A stretch of 64,000 bases of DNA. It comes from Plut-88900 sp963668115 (lineage in GTDB: Bacteria; Chloroflexota; Dehalococcoidia; Plut-88900). The notes below the pieces were generated by a model. That model saw only the letters and a list, made by a program, of their open reading frames with translations, did not search any database and was not told the DNA's origin. Below are positions 19,100 to 28,704 of the stretch, piece after piece. The stretch covers positions 1,550,001 through 1,614,000 of the forward strand of contig OY764147.1 in assembly GCA_963668115.1 (NCBI GenBank), in the 5' to 3' direction. The translations under genes and the position numbers were made by a program. Numbering within the stretch: the stretch's first letter is position 1; every line of letters starts with the position of its first letter.

Positions 19100-19209
19100 A
19101 GATCCGCTAGAACAGATTCATTTTGAGAGACTCCGCAATCGTGGTAAAGGATGTGGGAATCAAGAGTGAAATTCGTCCAAATCATAGCTAAAGACTGATC
19201 CCACTCCCA
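19100..19209 (+). ncRNA. Putative structured small RNA, copy 2
   Basis: Second copy of the element at 8887-9000, with the same order of conserved blocks and the same two hairpins: CCGC-AATC-GTGG, and GTGGGAATCA with TGATCCCAC around CATAGCTAAA. Unlike copy 1 it is followed by CATCC instead of a T run, so if termination is needed this copy may be a decayed one. The strand is inferred from the promoter-like boxes. Confidence 0.42.
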
Positions 19210-19281
19210 TCCGCCACTACATTTTGCATGATCGGCCCTCTAGTGTTCCTAGCACGGTTCGCCTTGGCCCACCACGGCTCT

Positions 19282-20196
19282 TTACGCCGAGAGCGCCGCC
19301 GCGACGCCCTCTATCTTTCCTGGCCCGGATTCAGTCAGCTCCCCGATAGCTTTGACGATATTAGGATGCTCCAATCCGGATACGAGGAAGGTCCACCGAC
19401 ACGCCCGCTGCGTCTTTGTCGTGATTTCTTCTTTTTCTGCAGCCGCGAAGGTCCGTCCCGTCACCCTCTCAAGAGCCTCTATGTTCAGCCCAATCTGCTG
19501 AGCCAAGAGCCCGTCGATCGCCCCACCAAGCTCCAGAACCTCATCGATCGCACTCTCCCGCTCTTCAAGGGTCAAGTTCTCGGCTACTTCGCCGATTAGC
19601 AACGTGTCCAGCTTGGCGTGCTGAGACTCTTCGATCCAATGAAACCTCAAGAGATCCCGGAACAGGCCATCGAGGTCTGAGTCGTCGCGCACGTGCTCTA
19701 TGTAGTGGAGTTGGGTGAACCATTCGATAATCGTGGTCAAGACCATGACGGCTAGTTTCGACTTGCTCCGAACCACTTGCGCCACTTCTTCCCGGCCAGG
19801 GATTAAACCGCACTCACTGCCGAAACCCCGGCCGAAGAGTTCAACGGATCTCCGAAACAGTTCCTGATGCTTGAGTTCTTCCTCAGCGAACCGCAACAAA
19901 GAGCGGGCTCTGACTTCATCCCCGTAGACATCATTCATAGCCTCTTCCGTGACGGTGGGGATAATGAACTCCTCCACGAATGCGAAGATGTGACAGTAGG
20001 CGTTACCCATAATCTGATTCAGCTGAATCTTCTCGTTTTCGTTCAAGCATCCGATCTCGTCTACGCCGGTCAACCTGTTGGGCAGAAAACGTTTCGAGAA
20101 GTCGAAAGTCTTGTCGGCCAGGACGTCGTCTTCCAACCAGGAGACTCTCTTTGATACGTCCAGACACTCCTGGTACGTGTAGTTGTGGGAAAGCAT
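19282..20196 (-). CDS. Ferritin-like diiron protein (possible N-oxygenase/R2-like oxidase)
   Basis: An all-helical protein of 304 residues with diiron ligand motifs: FVEEFIIP (Glu), FAEEELKHQELF (ExxH), IIEWFTQLHYIEH (Glu) and LRFHWIEESQHAKLD (ExxxH). This spacing fits AurF-like or other ferritin-like oxidases that activate oxygen with two irons. The ORF extends to GTG 20205, but AGGAGG lies 8 nt before ATG 20196 (MLSHNYTYQECLD), so I place the start there. It appears monocistronic. The reaction is unknown. Confidence 0.65.
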   Translation of the reverse strand: MLSHNYTYQECLDVSKRVSWLEDDVLADKTFDFSKRFLPNRLTGVDEIGCLNENEKIQLNQIMGNAYCHIFAFVEEFIIPTVTEEAMNDVYGDEVRARSLLRFAEEELKHQELFRRSVELFGRGFGSECGLIPGREEVAQVVRSKSKLAVMVLTTIIEWFTQLHYIEHVRDDSDLDGLFRDLLRFHWIEESQHAKLDTLLIGEVAENLTLEERESAIDEVLELGGAIDGLLAQQIGLNIEALERVTGRTFAAAEKEEITTKTQRACRWTFLVSGLEHPNIVKAIGELTESGPGKIEGVAAALSA

Positions 20197-20480
20197 GGGA
20201 TTCACCTCCTTGTATCGGTCCGTTCGGATGGATCCTCAACACTCAACTGGCGAGGTCCAACACCAGTCTATTATATAGGTGACGACCATAGGTGTTTCAT
20301 TAGCAATCGTGGGTAGGCTTTCTATTAAGCTCGAAGGTTCATGCAGAGAGCGGCATGTATCGAGGTACAAGTTGGCACATCCCGTCGCCTGAGGTCGCAA
20401 TACCGCCGAGGAATGTCCAAGGGGGTCGGCGCTGTGCTAAGGGTCAGTGCGCTCTGCATGGACCAAGCAGAAGGAAGGTC

Positions 20481-21311
20481 TTAGGACGGCTTTACGAGGG
20501 CGTAGAAGGCGCAGCCCACGATACCGTCTGAAGCCGCCTGCTCCCACATGCGATAGCGTTCAATAGTGTCGTTCAGGGGTTGAGAGCCAACGTCAGATTC
20601 GATTTCAGACCGGAGTCTTTCGAGCTCATGCGGGAGTCTACGCCAGGCCCACAGGGCACGTTCGCTCCAGTCCTCCCGTTCGAGAATGGCGAAACCGATC
20701 TCACTGAACACCCGGTCGTACTGGGACATAGACCAAAGTCCAGGTGAATGTGCGTCGGCGGAGAACTTCATTAGATTGTCAAGGTCCAGGCCTTCGGCGG
20801 CGGTGAGCTCGGTCAATACCATCCGGCCTCCTGGCTTGAGGACCCGGAAGGCTTCACCGATTACCCTGGGTTTGTCGACGGCGTGGAGCACGGAAAGGGT
20901 GCACCACCAAACATCGAAGCGGTTATCCTGGTAGGGGAGGCCGTGGAAGTCTGCGTATTCGTAGGAGATCCGGTCGCTGATTGCTGCTTCGGTGCGCTCG
21001 ATGGCGATGGCGAGCTGATCTCGTGACAGGTTGGTGGCGACGACGCGGGTGTCGAAGCGCCGGGCGATGTATCGAGAGGCGCCTCCTACTCCACAGGCTA
21101 CTTCCAGTATCTCCATACCGTCCCTTATGTCAGCTGCCTTTGCGAGTTGGGCGTTAGCCCTTTCGGTGGCGAGTGCGAGGTCATCGTCAGGGGTCTCAAA
21201 ATAGCCGAGGTTTATATTCTCGCCCCACATCCGAATCATAGACCGGTATATGGGAGAGTCGTACATCTCCTTCAACTCGTGGTTGAAGCGCTCGATTTGT
21301 TCTCTAATCAT
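20481..21311 (-). CDS. Class I SAM-dependent methyltransferase
   Basis: A 276-residue methyltransferase. Motif I MEILEVACGVGGASRYIAR near residue 68, an acidic motif II around VVATNLS, a motif IV-like FDVWWCTLSVLHAV and post-motif FRVLKPGGRMVLTEL mark the fold. The N-terminal WGENINLGYFETPDD resembles glycine/sarcosine or sterol-type small-molecule methyltransferases, so a small-molecule acceptor is more likely than nucleic acid or protein. It has no operon partner. Confidence 0.8.
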   Translation of the reverse strand: MIREQIERFNHELKEMYDSPIYRSMIRMWGENINLGYFETPDDDLALATERANAQLAKAADIRDGMEILEVACGVGGASRYIARRFDTRVVATNLSRDQLAIAIERTEAAISDRISYEYADFHGLPYQDNRFDVWWCTLSVLHAVDKPRVIGEAFRVLKPGGRMVLTELTAAEGLDLDNLMKFSADAHSPGLWSMSQYDRVFSEIGFAILEREDWSERALWAWRRLPHELERLRSEIESDVGSQPLNDTIERYRMWEQAASDGIVGCAFYALVKPS

Positions 21312-21842
21312 CGGTGTTTCCGGGGGACCCTGGCGGACGCGATGTCAGCGCAAGCATTCCGTAAAATGAACTATAGGACACAAAAAACGGCGATGCGGTG
21401 CTGGGTCTCCGGCTCAACATCGCGGATGGAGGAAGAGGACGGTCGTCTCGAATATGCGCACGTTGTGATACGTCAACCAATCATTAGAAACGAGGAACTC
21501 CGGATGTGCGAAGGTCATTGTAATCTCCATCCAGCCTGGGCTTGTCTCGAGGTCGTCCGTTCGCAATCCAGTATCCAACCGCGCCCGCGCAACTTGCCGT
21601 CGTTAAAGCAAGACGGGTCGAGTCATTCTGCGATTTCTGCCATCTCTACCTTGGCACAACTGCAGGCCAGCATAAACTTCGGAAATGGCACCGATTGAAA
21701 TCGAGTAGGATACAGCTAGCCTTTGTTGGATTGGAGCAACGCCACACATTCAAGGGTTCTGTGTATAGTAAGGTGATGCGTTTCGAATGGGATTCTAACC
21801 TGTTGTGAGTGTACTACACGGCATGGGATTGGAAGGTATGGC
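21312..21842. other. Intergenic region without recognisable genes
   Basis: This 531-base gap lies upstream of two divergently oriented genes. Frames such as 21147-21698 mostly shadow the methyltransferase. I see no RNA gene, repeat or terminator that I could defend. Confidence 0.5.
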
Positions 21843-22976
21843 TTGGGCACAACGGTATTGATATGCGGGCTTGGGGATGTCGGAGGTTGGGCGCTGGAAT
21901 TCCTGGCCCGGGACCCGGGGGTCGACTCCATCGCCGTGGCCGACATCCGCGCCGACTGGGGCGAATACCGCACCAACCTCGCGGCCATCGGCGCAGCCAT
22001 GAGCGGCCAGGACAAGTCCTTCGAGTTTCACCAGGTTGACCTCTCCGATGCTCAGCAGGCCTCCCGCGTTCTGTCCAAGGTCAATCCGGATGTTGTCATC
22101 AACATCTCGTCCCTGCTATCCCCCCGGTCGGTAACTGAACAGCTATCGAAGATTGAGGGAGAACTGGGGGAGCGTGTGCGGGCTGCACTGACCATCGGGG
22201 CGCAGCTCCCGTGGCACCTGGCTCCGGCATACAGCGTGATGAAGGCGAAGGAGGAGTCGGGGCTGGAGGTGCCGGTGGTCAACGTGTCCTTTGCCGACGT
22301 CGTGAACCCCATGCTGTGGGGTGCGGGGCTGGGGGCGGCGTGCGGGGCGGGAAACTGCGAGCATCTTGCCTATGAGATCCGTCGGGCGGTGGCGGTGGAG
22401 CACGAACGACCCCAGGAGGCCATGCAGGTCTTTCTAGTCAGCGGCGGCAGCGCCATGCTACATGCTGGCCCGGGCAAGCTCCCCTACTTCCTGAAACTCA
22501 CGGTCGACGGCCGGGACGTCACAAGCAGTTACGATACAAAGGCGCTTATCGAGTCCGCCATCGAGAGCCGGTTCTTCCGCGGCGAGGGCCAGGCCCCGCT
22601 CTTCTCCACCCCCGCGGCATCGGCGGTGAAGAACGCGCTGGCAATCGCCCACGACTCGCAAGAGTTAATGACCGTGAATTCTCCGCTAGGATTGCCGGGA
22701 GACTACCCGGCGAGACTCGGGGCCCGGGGCGCCGAACTCGCGCTGCCGGAGGAACTGAGTCGGGAGGAGGCGGAAGAGGTCGGGCGGGCGGCGTTGCCCG
22801 TCTTTGGTTTCTCGGCGATAGAGGAGGATGGGACGGCCATTTACTCGGTTGAGACCCGTGAGCGCCTTAAAGACCTTCTAGGCTACGACTGCCCGCGGAT
22901 CCATCCCTCGGAGGCGTGGGCCCGGGCCCGGGAACTCATGCAAATCTACAAACGGTTCCTCGACCTCAACACATAA
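21843..22976 (+). CDS. Saccharopine dehydrogenase-like NAD(P)-binding protein
   Basis: A 377-residue protein with an N-terminal Rossmann motif, VLICGLGDVGGWALEFLAR, and the following acidic strand end IAVADIRADW. The middle part NPDVVINISSLLSPR fits the saccharopine dehydrogenase/homospermidine synthase fold. The start is TTG 21843: GGAAGG lies 7 nt upstream, and the only nearby ATG codons are out of frame. It overlaps the MFS start (TAATG), so the two form an operon. Substrate is unknown; an amino or keto acid that the MFS protein carries is a reasonable guess. Confidence 0.7.
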   Translation: MGTTVLICGLGDVGGWALEFLARDPGVDSIAVADIRADWGEYRTNLAAIGAAMSGQDKSFEFHQVDLSDAQQASRVLSKVNPDVVINISSLLSPRSVTEQLSKIEGELGERVRAALTIGAQLPWHLAPAYSVMKAKEESGLEVPVVNVSFADVVNPMLWGAGLGAACGAGNCEHLAYEIRRAVAVEHERPQEAMQVFLVSGGSAMLHAGPGKLPYFLKLTVDGRDVTSSYDTKALIESAIESRFFRGEGQAPLFSTPAASAVKNALAIAHDSQELMTVNSPLGLPGDYPARLGARGAELALPEELSREEAEEVGRAALPVFGFSAIEEDGTAIYSVETRERLKDLLGYDCPRIHPSEAWARARELMQIYKRFLDLNT

Positions 22977-24298
22977 TGACTTCAACCCCAGGCATCTACG
23001 AACGTCTCAGGAAGATAGACCCCAGTTGGCTGGTACTGGCCACCGCCTTTATGGTGATATTCGTCAACAGCGGCACCCGGATGATATTCGGCGTGACGCT
23101 GAAGCCGATGCAGGAGGACCTGGGGTGGGGCCGGGGGGCTCTTTCGTCGGTCCAGACAACGTACATGGTCGTCTCAGCATTGACCATGCCGTTGGCGGGC
23201 CGGCTTGCGGACAAGTATGGCTTCCGTCTAATAATTGCGGCCTTTGTACTGATTATGGCGGCGGGGGCCGGGTTCACGGGTTTCGTCCAGGTGCCGTGGC
23301 AGCTCTTCTTGCTTTACGGCGTAGTGTTTGCCGTGGGGAGCGGAGGTTCGAACCTGGGCGTAGTGATAGTTCTGGTTAGTCGGTGGTTCACAGGAAGCCC
23401 GGGAAAGGCTAACAGCACGGCCATAGCCGGAGGTGCGATAGGTCAACTCATAATCATTTCCATTGTCTCGACTTTCTTGCTGGACTGGGGATGGCGCCCT
23501 TCCTACAAGATAGTCGGGCTGATAATTCCGGCGCTCAGCGTACCAATGGTGCTGGCCTTCATCCGGTTTCGGCCACCGGAAGTGTCGGGCCCCGAGACCC
23601 GGGCACAGCCCTCAGGAAGAGACCCGGGAAGAGAATCCCCGCAGGTCGGGCCGTCCTACAAGGAGGTCATCACTTCCCGAAAATTCCTCACGATGATCTT
23701 CATGTTTGCAATCTGCGGGTTCCAGGACTTCCTGGTGAGCACGCACATCGTCGCCTTCGCCACCGACGAAGGAATAAGCGACGTCCTGGCAGGCAACCTT
23801 CTTGCGATCATGGGCGTGATGGGGATGCTGGGGGTGATGTTCTCCGGTTTTCTCTCCGACAAATTTGGCCCCGGGAAACCCTCCGGGCTCTGCTTCCTGA
23901 TCAGGATCGTAGTTTTCTCCCTGGTAGTGAGTTCGAATTCGCCGGCGGCAGTCATAATTTTCGGGCTCATGTACGGATTCACCTTCCTGATGACCGCCCC
24001 CCTCGCTCCGATTTACCTGACCAGGGGTTTCGGAATGAGGAACCTGGGTGCGCTGACCGGCACGGCCAACATGGTTCACCAGATGTCGGGTGGTCTGGGC
24101 GCCGTTGTCGCAGGTGTGATGTTCGACAACTACGGCAATTATCACGCCACCTGGATTCTGGCGCTGGCACTGTCGGCCATCGGGTACTTCTCTGTCATTG
24201 CCATCAGAGACAGGGATACGCTGGCAGTGTTATGTCCATGTTGCGGTACATATCTGAGGGAGCCGCATGTCACTGAGGGCTCAATGGACAGGGCATAG
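22976..24298 (+). CDS. MFS transporter (monocarboxylate/OFA-like)
   Basis: A 440-residue integral membrane carrier with about 12 spans and a hydrophilic central loop (near residues 205-230). GRLADKYGFR after span 2 is the MFS loop 2-3 motif, and GFLSDKFGP repeats it in the second half. ATG 22976 overlaps the upstream stop codon. The C-terminus carries LAVLCPCCGTYLRE, an unusual Cys pair for this family. Layout resembles the monocarboxylate/oxalate-formate antiporter group. Confidence 0.85.
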   Translation: MTSTPGIYERLRKIDPSWLVLATAFMVIFVNSGTRMIFGVTLKPMQEDLGWGRGALSSVQTTYMVVSALTMPLAGRLADKYGFRLIIAAFVLIMAAGAGFTGFVQVPWQLFLLYGVVFAVGSGGSNLGVVIVLVSRWFTGSPGKANSTAIAGGAIGQLIIISIVSTFLLDWGWRPSYKIVGLIIPALSVPMVLAFIRFRPPEVSGPETRAQPSGRDPGRESPQVGPSYKEVITSRKFLTMIFMFAICGFQDFLVSTHIVAFATDEGISDVLAGNLLAIMGVMGMLGVMFSGFLSDKFGPGKPSGLCFLIRIVVFSLVVSSNSPAAVIIFGLMYGFTFLMTAPLAPIYLTRGFGMRNLGALTGTANMVHQMSGGLGAVVAGVMFDNYGNYHATWILALALSAIGYFSVIAIRDRDTLAVLCPCCGTYLREPHVTEGSMDRA

Positions 24299-24339
24299 GG
24301 GGTCGGCTATCATGTTTGCCGTTTGCCAAAGGAGCCGAC

Positions 24340-25503
24340 ATGAAGATACATGAATACCAGGCCAAGGCGCTGCTGGCCCAGTACAAGATTCCGGTGCCCA
24401 GGGGCCGAGCAGCCGAGTCGCCGGAAGAGGCCGCCGAGATCGCCCGAGAACTGGGGGGTAGGGTGGTGGTGAAGGCCCAGGTGCACGCAGGGGGTCGGGG
24501 GAAGGCGGGCGGGATCAAGGTAGCGGAAATGCCGGAAGAAGCAGCCGAACACGCCAGGGCCCTAATCGGGACCCGGCTCGTCACCCACCAGACTACCGCC
24601 GATGGCGTTCCCATCAACAAGGTGTTGATTGAAGAAGCCGCCCCGGAAGGCAAGGAACTGTACACCAGCATCGTGATTGATGGGTCGGCGGGTGGGCCGG
24701 TGATCATAGCCAGCGAAGCGGGTGGGATGGAGATCGAGGAGGTCGCCGCCTCTACACCAGAGAAAATACTCAGGGAGAACATCGACCCTACCATAGGCCT
24801 GCAACCGTTCCAAGGGCGGAGGCTGGCGTACGGGCTCGGGCTTGGGGACAAGCAGATCAGGCCTGCGGGGGCGATATTCTCAGGGCTGTACAGGCTGATG
24901 CGGGAAAAGGGATGTTCGCTGGTCGAGATAAATCCCCTCATTGTCACGGGTGACGGGGCCCTGATCGCCCTCGACGCCAAGGTCGACTTCGACGACGACG
25001 GGCTGTTCCGGCATCGGGACGTGCAGGAACTGCGTGACGACTCCCAGGAAGACCCGCTGGACGTACAGGCCAACGAGTTCGACATCAACTACATCAAGCT
25101 GGACGGCGACGTGGGCTGCATGGTCAACGGGGCAGGTCTGGCGATGGCAACCATGGACATCATCCAACTGCTCGGTGCTTCACCCGCCAACTTCCTGGAT
25201 GTCGGGGGTGGGGCCAACGAGGAGAAGATAGCCCAGGCCTTCAAGCTGTTGGTGTCCGACCCCAAGGTGAAGAAAGTACTGGTTAACATATTCGGCGGCA
25301 TCCTCCGCTGCGACGTAGCGGCTCGGGGCATAGTGCAGGCGGCTCGGGAGGTGGACGTGGACATGCCGGTGGTGGTTAGGATGAGGGGTACCAACGTCGA
25401 CGAAGGTCAGAAGATACTGGAGGAGTCGGGGCTGAACATCTCCTTCGTGCCAAACCTCCAGGGCGCCGCTCAGAGAATTGTCGACGCTAAGAGTTCCCGC
25501 TAA
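24340..25503 (+). CDS. sucC: Succinyl-CoA synthetase (ADP-forming) beta subunit
   Basis: Forms succinyl-CoA reversibly with SucD in the TCA cycle. From ATG 24340 (MKIHEYQAKALLAQY) it has 387 residues, the normal length. The ATP-grasp part has VVKAQVHAGGRGKAGGIK; LVEINPLIVT and ALDAKVDFDDDGLFRH follow. The C-terminal half has MVNGAGLAMATMD, FLDVGGGA and NIFGGILRCD. AAAGGAG lies 5 nt before ATG, so I reject the upstream in-frame start at 24316. sucD follows after 12 nt. Confidence 0.95.
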   Translation: MKIHEYQAKALLAQYKIPVPRGRAAESPEEAAEIARELGGRVVVKAQVHAGGRGKAGGIKVAEMPEEAAEHARALIGTRLVTHQTTADGVPINKVLIEEAAPEGKELYTSIVIDGSAGGPVIIASEAGGMEIEEVAASTPEKILRENIDPTIGLQPFQGRRLAYGLGLGDKQIRPAGAIFSGLYRLMREKGCSLVEINPLIVTGDGALIALDAKVDFDDDGLFRHRDVQELRDDSQEDPLDVQANEFDINYIKLDGDVGCMVNGAGLAMATMDIIQLLGASPANFLDVGGGANEEKIAQAFKLLVSDPKVKKVLVNIFGGILRCDVAARGIVQAAREVDVDMPVVVRMRGTNVDEGQKILEESGLNISFVPNLQGAAQRIVDAKSSR

Positions 25504-25515
25504 GGACAGAAATAT

Positions 25516-26394
25516 ATGAGCATTCTTGTAAACGATGAAACACGGCTGTTGGTCCAGGGCATTACAGGCAGGGACGGCAGCTTTCACGCCATGCGCTGCC
25601 GGGAATATGGAACGAACCTAGTGGCGGGTGTGACTCCCGGCAAGGGTGGCACTGACGTGGAGGGTGTGCCGGTCTATAACTCGGTGGAGAAGGCGGTGGC
25701 GGAGACCGGGGCAAACGTGGCCCTGATATTCGTTCCGGCGCCCTTCGCCGCTGATGCCATCCTGGAGTCGGCGGATGCCGAGGTGCCTCTTATCATCGCC
25801 ATCACCGAGGGCATTCCGGTGATGGACATGGTGAACCTTGGGAAGTACCTGAAAGACAAACCGGTAAAGTTGATCGGTCCGAACTGCCCCGGAGCGATTT
25901 CTCCCCGGTTCCGAGCCAAGGTGGGCATTATGCCGGGCAACATACACATGCCGGGCAGGGTGGGCATCGTGTCTCGAAGCGGCACCCTGACCTACGAGGC
26001 GGTGGCCCAGCTGACAGAGTTGGGCATCGGGCAGTCCACGTGCGTGGGCATCGGGGGCGACCCGATAATCGGGACCAACTTCGTGGAAATCCTGAGGCTC
26101 TTTCAAGAAGACGACGATACCGACGCCATAGTGATGATTGGAGAAATTGGAGGGTCACGGGAGCAGGAAGCGGCGGCGTTCATCAAGGACAACGTGACAA
26201 AGCCCGTGGTGTCGTTCATCGGGGGGGCGACGGCGCCTCCTGGCCGACGCATGGGTCACGCAGGCGCCATAATCACCGGAGAGAGCGGGACGGCGAAGGC
26301 GAAGCAGCAGGCGCTGAGCGAAGCGGGTGCGGCCATCGCATACAGCCCGGCGGAGATCGGGTCGACGATGCAGAAGGTGTTGAACTCACGCTAA
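25516..26394 (+). CDS. sucD: Succinyl-CoA synthetase alpha subunit
   Basis: CoA-binding and phospho-histidine subunit, 292 residues. LVQGITGRDGSFHA starts the CoA-binding Rossmann part, and KLIGPNCPGAISP and GIVSRSGTLTYE are conserved. GRRMGHAGAII contains the catalytic His that is phosphorylated. It is 12 nt downstream of sucC in the same operon, and tRNA-Ala follows. Confidence 0.95.
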   Translation: MSILVNDETRLLVQGITGRDGSFHAMRCREYGTNLVAGVTPGKGGTDVEGVPVYNSVEKAVAETGANVALIFVPAPFAADAILESADAEVPLIIAITEGIPVMDMVNLGKYLKDKPVKLIGPNCPGAISPRFRAKVGIMPGNIHMPGRVGIVSRSGTLTYEAVAQLTELGIGQSTCVGIGGDPIIGTNFVEILRLFQEDDDTDAIVMIGEIGGSREQEAAAFIKDNVTKPVVSFIGGATAPPGRRMGHAGAIITGESGTAKAKQQALSEAGAAIAYSPAEIGSTMQKVLNSR

Positions 26395-26475
26395 CCGCCT
26401 GGTTTTGAGTTGGTCCGGCTGCTATTGATAGGAACCGGTCAATCTGCTAAATTCTGAGTCCTTCAAGGATTGCGT

Positions 26476-26551
<76 letters not shown>

Positions 26552-26654
26552 GGTTTACGTCCTCAATTCCGGCACATTCGCAGGTGTTTCCGCGCGCTTT
26601 CGACCAGCCATCGGGGGCATTGTACCGAGTTTTGGAAGATGGCACGTAATGGAA

Positions 26655-27347
26655 TTACTGGTCCGGGGATGCAGTAGAGGAAGTTGTGCCGGGAGGAGAG
26701 TCGGGGGAGGGGTCTTCGGGGGGGAGGGGGGCCGTACGCGTACGTCTTTTGAGGCGGACAATGAGCTTTATGACTGCCATGATGAGGCGCAGGGCGAACT
26801 CGAGGCCGATGAGGAAGAGGAGGTAGTAGAGGATGCTTTCGGTGTAGTCGCCGGCTACTTTCAGGCTCTCAAAGGAGTCGGAGAGGGAGAAGAAGGAGGC
26901 GTCGACCAGGAAGATGCCAAGGACTGCGAAGGGCAGGATCTTGGCGAGGTCCCGGGAGAGGTCTTCCTTGTAGTAGGAGGCGACGCGGATGGCGGCGACG
27001 GTAGCTAGGGCAATCAGGAGGGTTTCGGGGAAGGTCTGACCCTTGGAAAGGAAGGCCAGTATCAGCGTCAGGACGGCGAACCAGAAGAAGGCGAAAACCG
27101 GAAACAGGATGAGGTACTTGAACACGTACAGGACAACATGGAGGACAGACCTTGACGGTCCGTGGCGGGAACCCTCGTACCTGGAGAGGTCGAAGCGGAA
27201 CATGTCCCGGGCGGCGACGAAGCGGTAGAACTTGAAGACGAACACGGCGTAGGCGGACATGCCGATGACGTATATGGACACGGGCCAAAGGAGGTCCCAG
27301 GCATCGTTGATATTCAGGCCCTTGGTGAATATGTCGTTGATGTCCAT
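26655..27347 (-). CDS. Polytopic membrane protein of unknown function
   Basis: 230 residues with about five hydrophobic segments (near 20-40, 75-97, 103-117, 137-152 and 172-200), a basic stretch LIVRLKRRTRTA and a Pro/Ser-rich tail. A conserved-looking YRFVAARDMFRFDLSRYEG follows the first span. I do not recognise the family. It is convergent with the tRNA and not in an operon. Confidence 0.7.
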   Translation of the reverse strand: MDINDIFTKGLNINDAWDLLWPVSIYVIGMSAYAVFVFKFYRFVAARDMFRFDLSRYEGSRHGPSRSVLHVVLYVFKYLILFPVFAFFWFAVLTLILAFLSKGQTFPETLLIALATVAAIRVASYYKEDLSRDLAKILPFAVLGIFLVDASFFSLSDSFESLKVAGDYTESILYYLLFLIGLEFALRLIMAVIKLIVRLKRRTRTAPLPPEDPSPDSPPGTTSSTASPDQ

Positions 27348-27542
27348 GTATGCGCCCGGTAAGAGGACCAGTTTCGGGGGAGGTTGTCAGCCTGCATTGT
27401 AGCGTATTTCGAATGACTATCGGGGGCTGGGGTGTCTGACAAGGGATGGTGAAGACTTTGACACTCCGAGGCGGTGGGAATATCATCCCATGCGGCAAAT
27501 CGGGGTGCGGGCCCCGGGGCAGACAAGTAGAGAGGAATAACG

Positions 27543-27944
27543 ATGCATCACTGGAAAGAGATCAACGTAGACGGCATATTTTCGTACAAGGACAATTTGA
27601 AGATAGCGCATGCCATCAGGGCGGGAAACACGGTGTACATATCGGGGCAGGTGGCGCTGGACCCGGATGGGAACGTGGTGGGCGAGGGTGACGTGGAGGC
27701 GCAGGGCGATTACATCTGGGGGAACATCAAGAAGGTGCTGGAGGCGGCGGGGGCTTCGATGGACGACGTAGTGAAGGGGTTCCAGTTCGTGGTCGGGCAG
27801 GAGAACTTTGCGGGGATGTCCCGGGCGCGGAGGAAGGTGCTGGGCGAGGACCCGCTGAGGTGCATGACGGCGATAGTGGTGTCGGGGCTGGTGAAGCCGG
27901 AACTGCTGCTGGAAGTGGACGTGGTCGCGGAGATTGGGGAATGA
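27543..27944 (+). CDS. RidA family protein, first of a tandem pair
   Basis: A 133-residue YjgF/YER057c/UK114 protein; relatives deaminate reactive enamines or imines formed by PLP enzymes. NTVYISGQVALDPDGNVVG and VLEAAGASMDDVVKGFQF are family features. The usual Arg near the C-terminal part (R105 of E. coli RidA) is not evident; the segment reads LRCMTAIVVSGL. The stop overlaps the next RidA start (ATGA). Confidence 0.9.
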   Translation: MHHWKEINVDGIFSYKDNLKIAHAIRAGNTVYISGQVALDPDGNVVGEGDVEAQGDYIWGNIKKVLEAAGASMDDVVKGFQFVVGQENFAGMSRARRKVLGEDPLRCMTAIVVSGLVKPELLLEVDVVAEIGE

Positions 27945-28363
27945 CCACGACGCAGACGGGCAAGAAGCACTGGACGAGCTACACGGTGCCCGGCATCTGG
28001 TCGTTCCCGGAGCACCAGAAGATCAGCCATGCGATAAGGGTCGGGAATACGATCCACATCTCGGGGCAGACGGCCCGGGGGGTCAACGGTGAGGCTGAGG
28101 GCGGGAGCGACGTGGAGGCGCAGGGCCTGGCGATCTGGAGGCACATCGAGGCGATACTGACCCACGTCGGGGCGAGCATGGACGACATAGTGAAGGTGTT
28201 CCAGTTCGTGGTGGGGCAGGAGAACTTCGCGGGGATGTCACGGGCGCGGAGGGCGGCGCTGGGGGAAGTCAAGCCACGGGCGGTAACCTCGATTGTGGTG
28301 GCGGGTCTTGCGAGGCCCGATTTGCTGCTGGAAGTCGACGTCATAGCCATTCTGCCTGACTAG
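27941..28363 (+). CDS. RidA family protein, second of a tandem pair
   Basis: A 140-residue paralogue of the gene before it. Both share a block around the FQFVVGQENFAGMSRARR segment, in which they are almost identical, and NTIHISGQTA. ATG 27941 overlaps the upstream stop by ATGA, so the pair is probably translated together and may form mixed trimers. Its tail reads ARPDLLLEVDVIAILPD. Its 3' end overlaps by four bases the convergent gene at 28360. Confidence 0.9.
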   Translation: MTTTQTGKKHWTSYTVPGIWSFPEHQKISHAIRVGNTIHISGQTARGVNGEAEGGSDVEAQGLAIWRHIEAILTHVGASMDDIVKVFQFVVGQENFAGMSRARRAALGEVKPRAVTSIVVAGLARPDLLLEVDVIAILPD

Positions 28364-28668
28364 CCGGGGCGCAGGGCGTATCCCTGTAGGTCGAAGGTGC
28401 GGTCAAGGCGCCCGTCTTCGGAGAGGGCTTCGATGCGACGGGAGAGGGGGGAGGCCTCGGGGGAGGACTCTGCGGCGTCGGCGAGTTCGGGGGACTCCCA
28501 TACGAAGATGCGGCCCACCTCTGAGGACCCGGCCTGGCCGGTGAAGCGGAGACCGAGGACGTAGCCCTGCTGTAGAGAGAGGGCGGTGTCGAGGGCTTCG
28601 AGGAGGTTGGCGACGCGTTCCTCGTTGCCGGGTTTGGGGGTGAAGGCGGTCAGCCTCATTACTGCCAT
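28360..28668 (-). CDS. ABM/NIPSNAP-like dimeric alpha-beta barrel protein
   Basis: A 102-residue small protein: MAVMRLTAFTPKPGNEERV begins as in antibiotic-biosynthesis-monooxygenase-like barrels, followed by ALDTALSLQQGYVLGLRF and GRIFVWESPELADAA. AAAGG lies 7 nt before ATG 28668, so I reject the farther start at 28686. Function is not predictable; members include heme- and quinone-acting enzymes and many unknowns. Confidence 0.6.
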   Translation of the reverse strand: MAVMRLTAFTPKPGNEERVANLLEALDTALSLQQGYVLGLRFTGQAGSSEVGRIFVWESPELADAAESSPEASPLSRRIEALSEDGRLDRTFDLQGYALRPG

Positions 28669-28704
28669 AGCCAGACCTTTGCGCAACTCCTAGTCCGGGG
28701 AGGG

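Noticed and set aside
26869..27498. Minus-strand frame of 209 codons overlapping the membrane protein
   Set aside because: Arg/Pro-rich shadow of the real frame 26655-27347, which has clear membrane segments.
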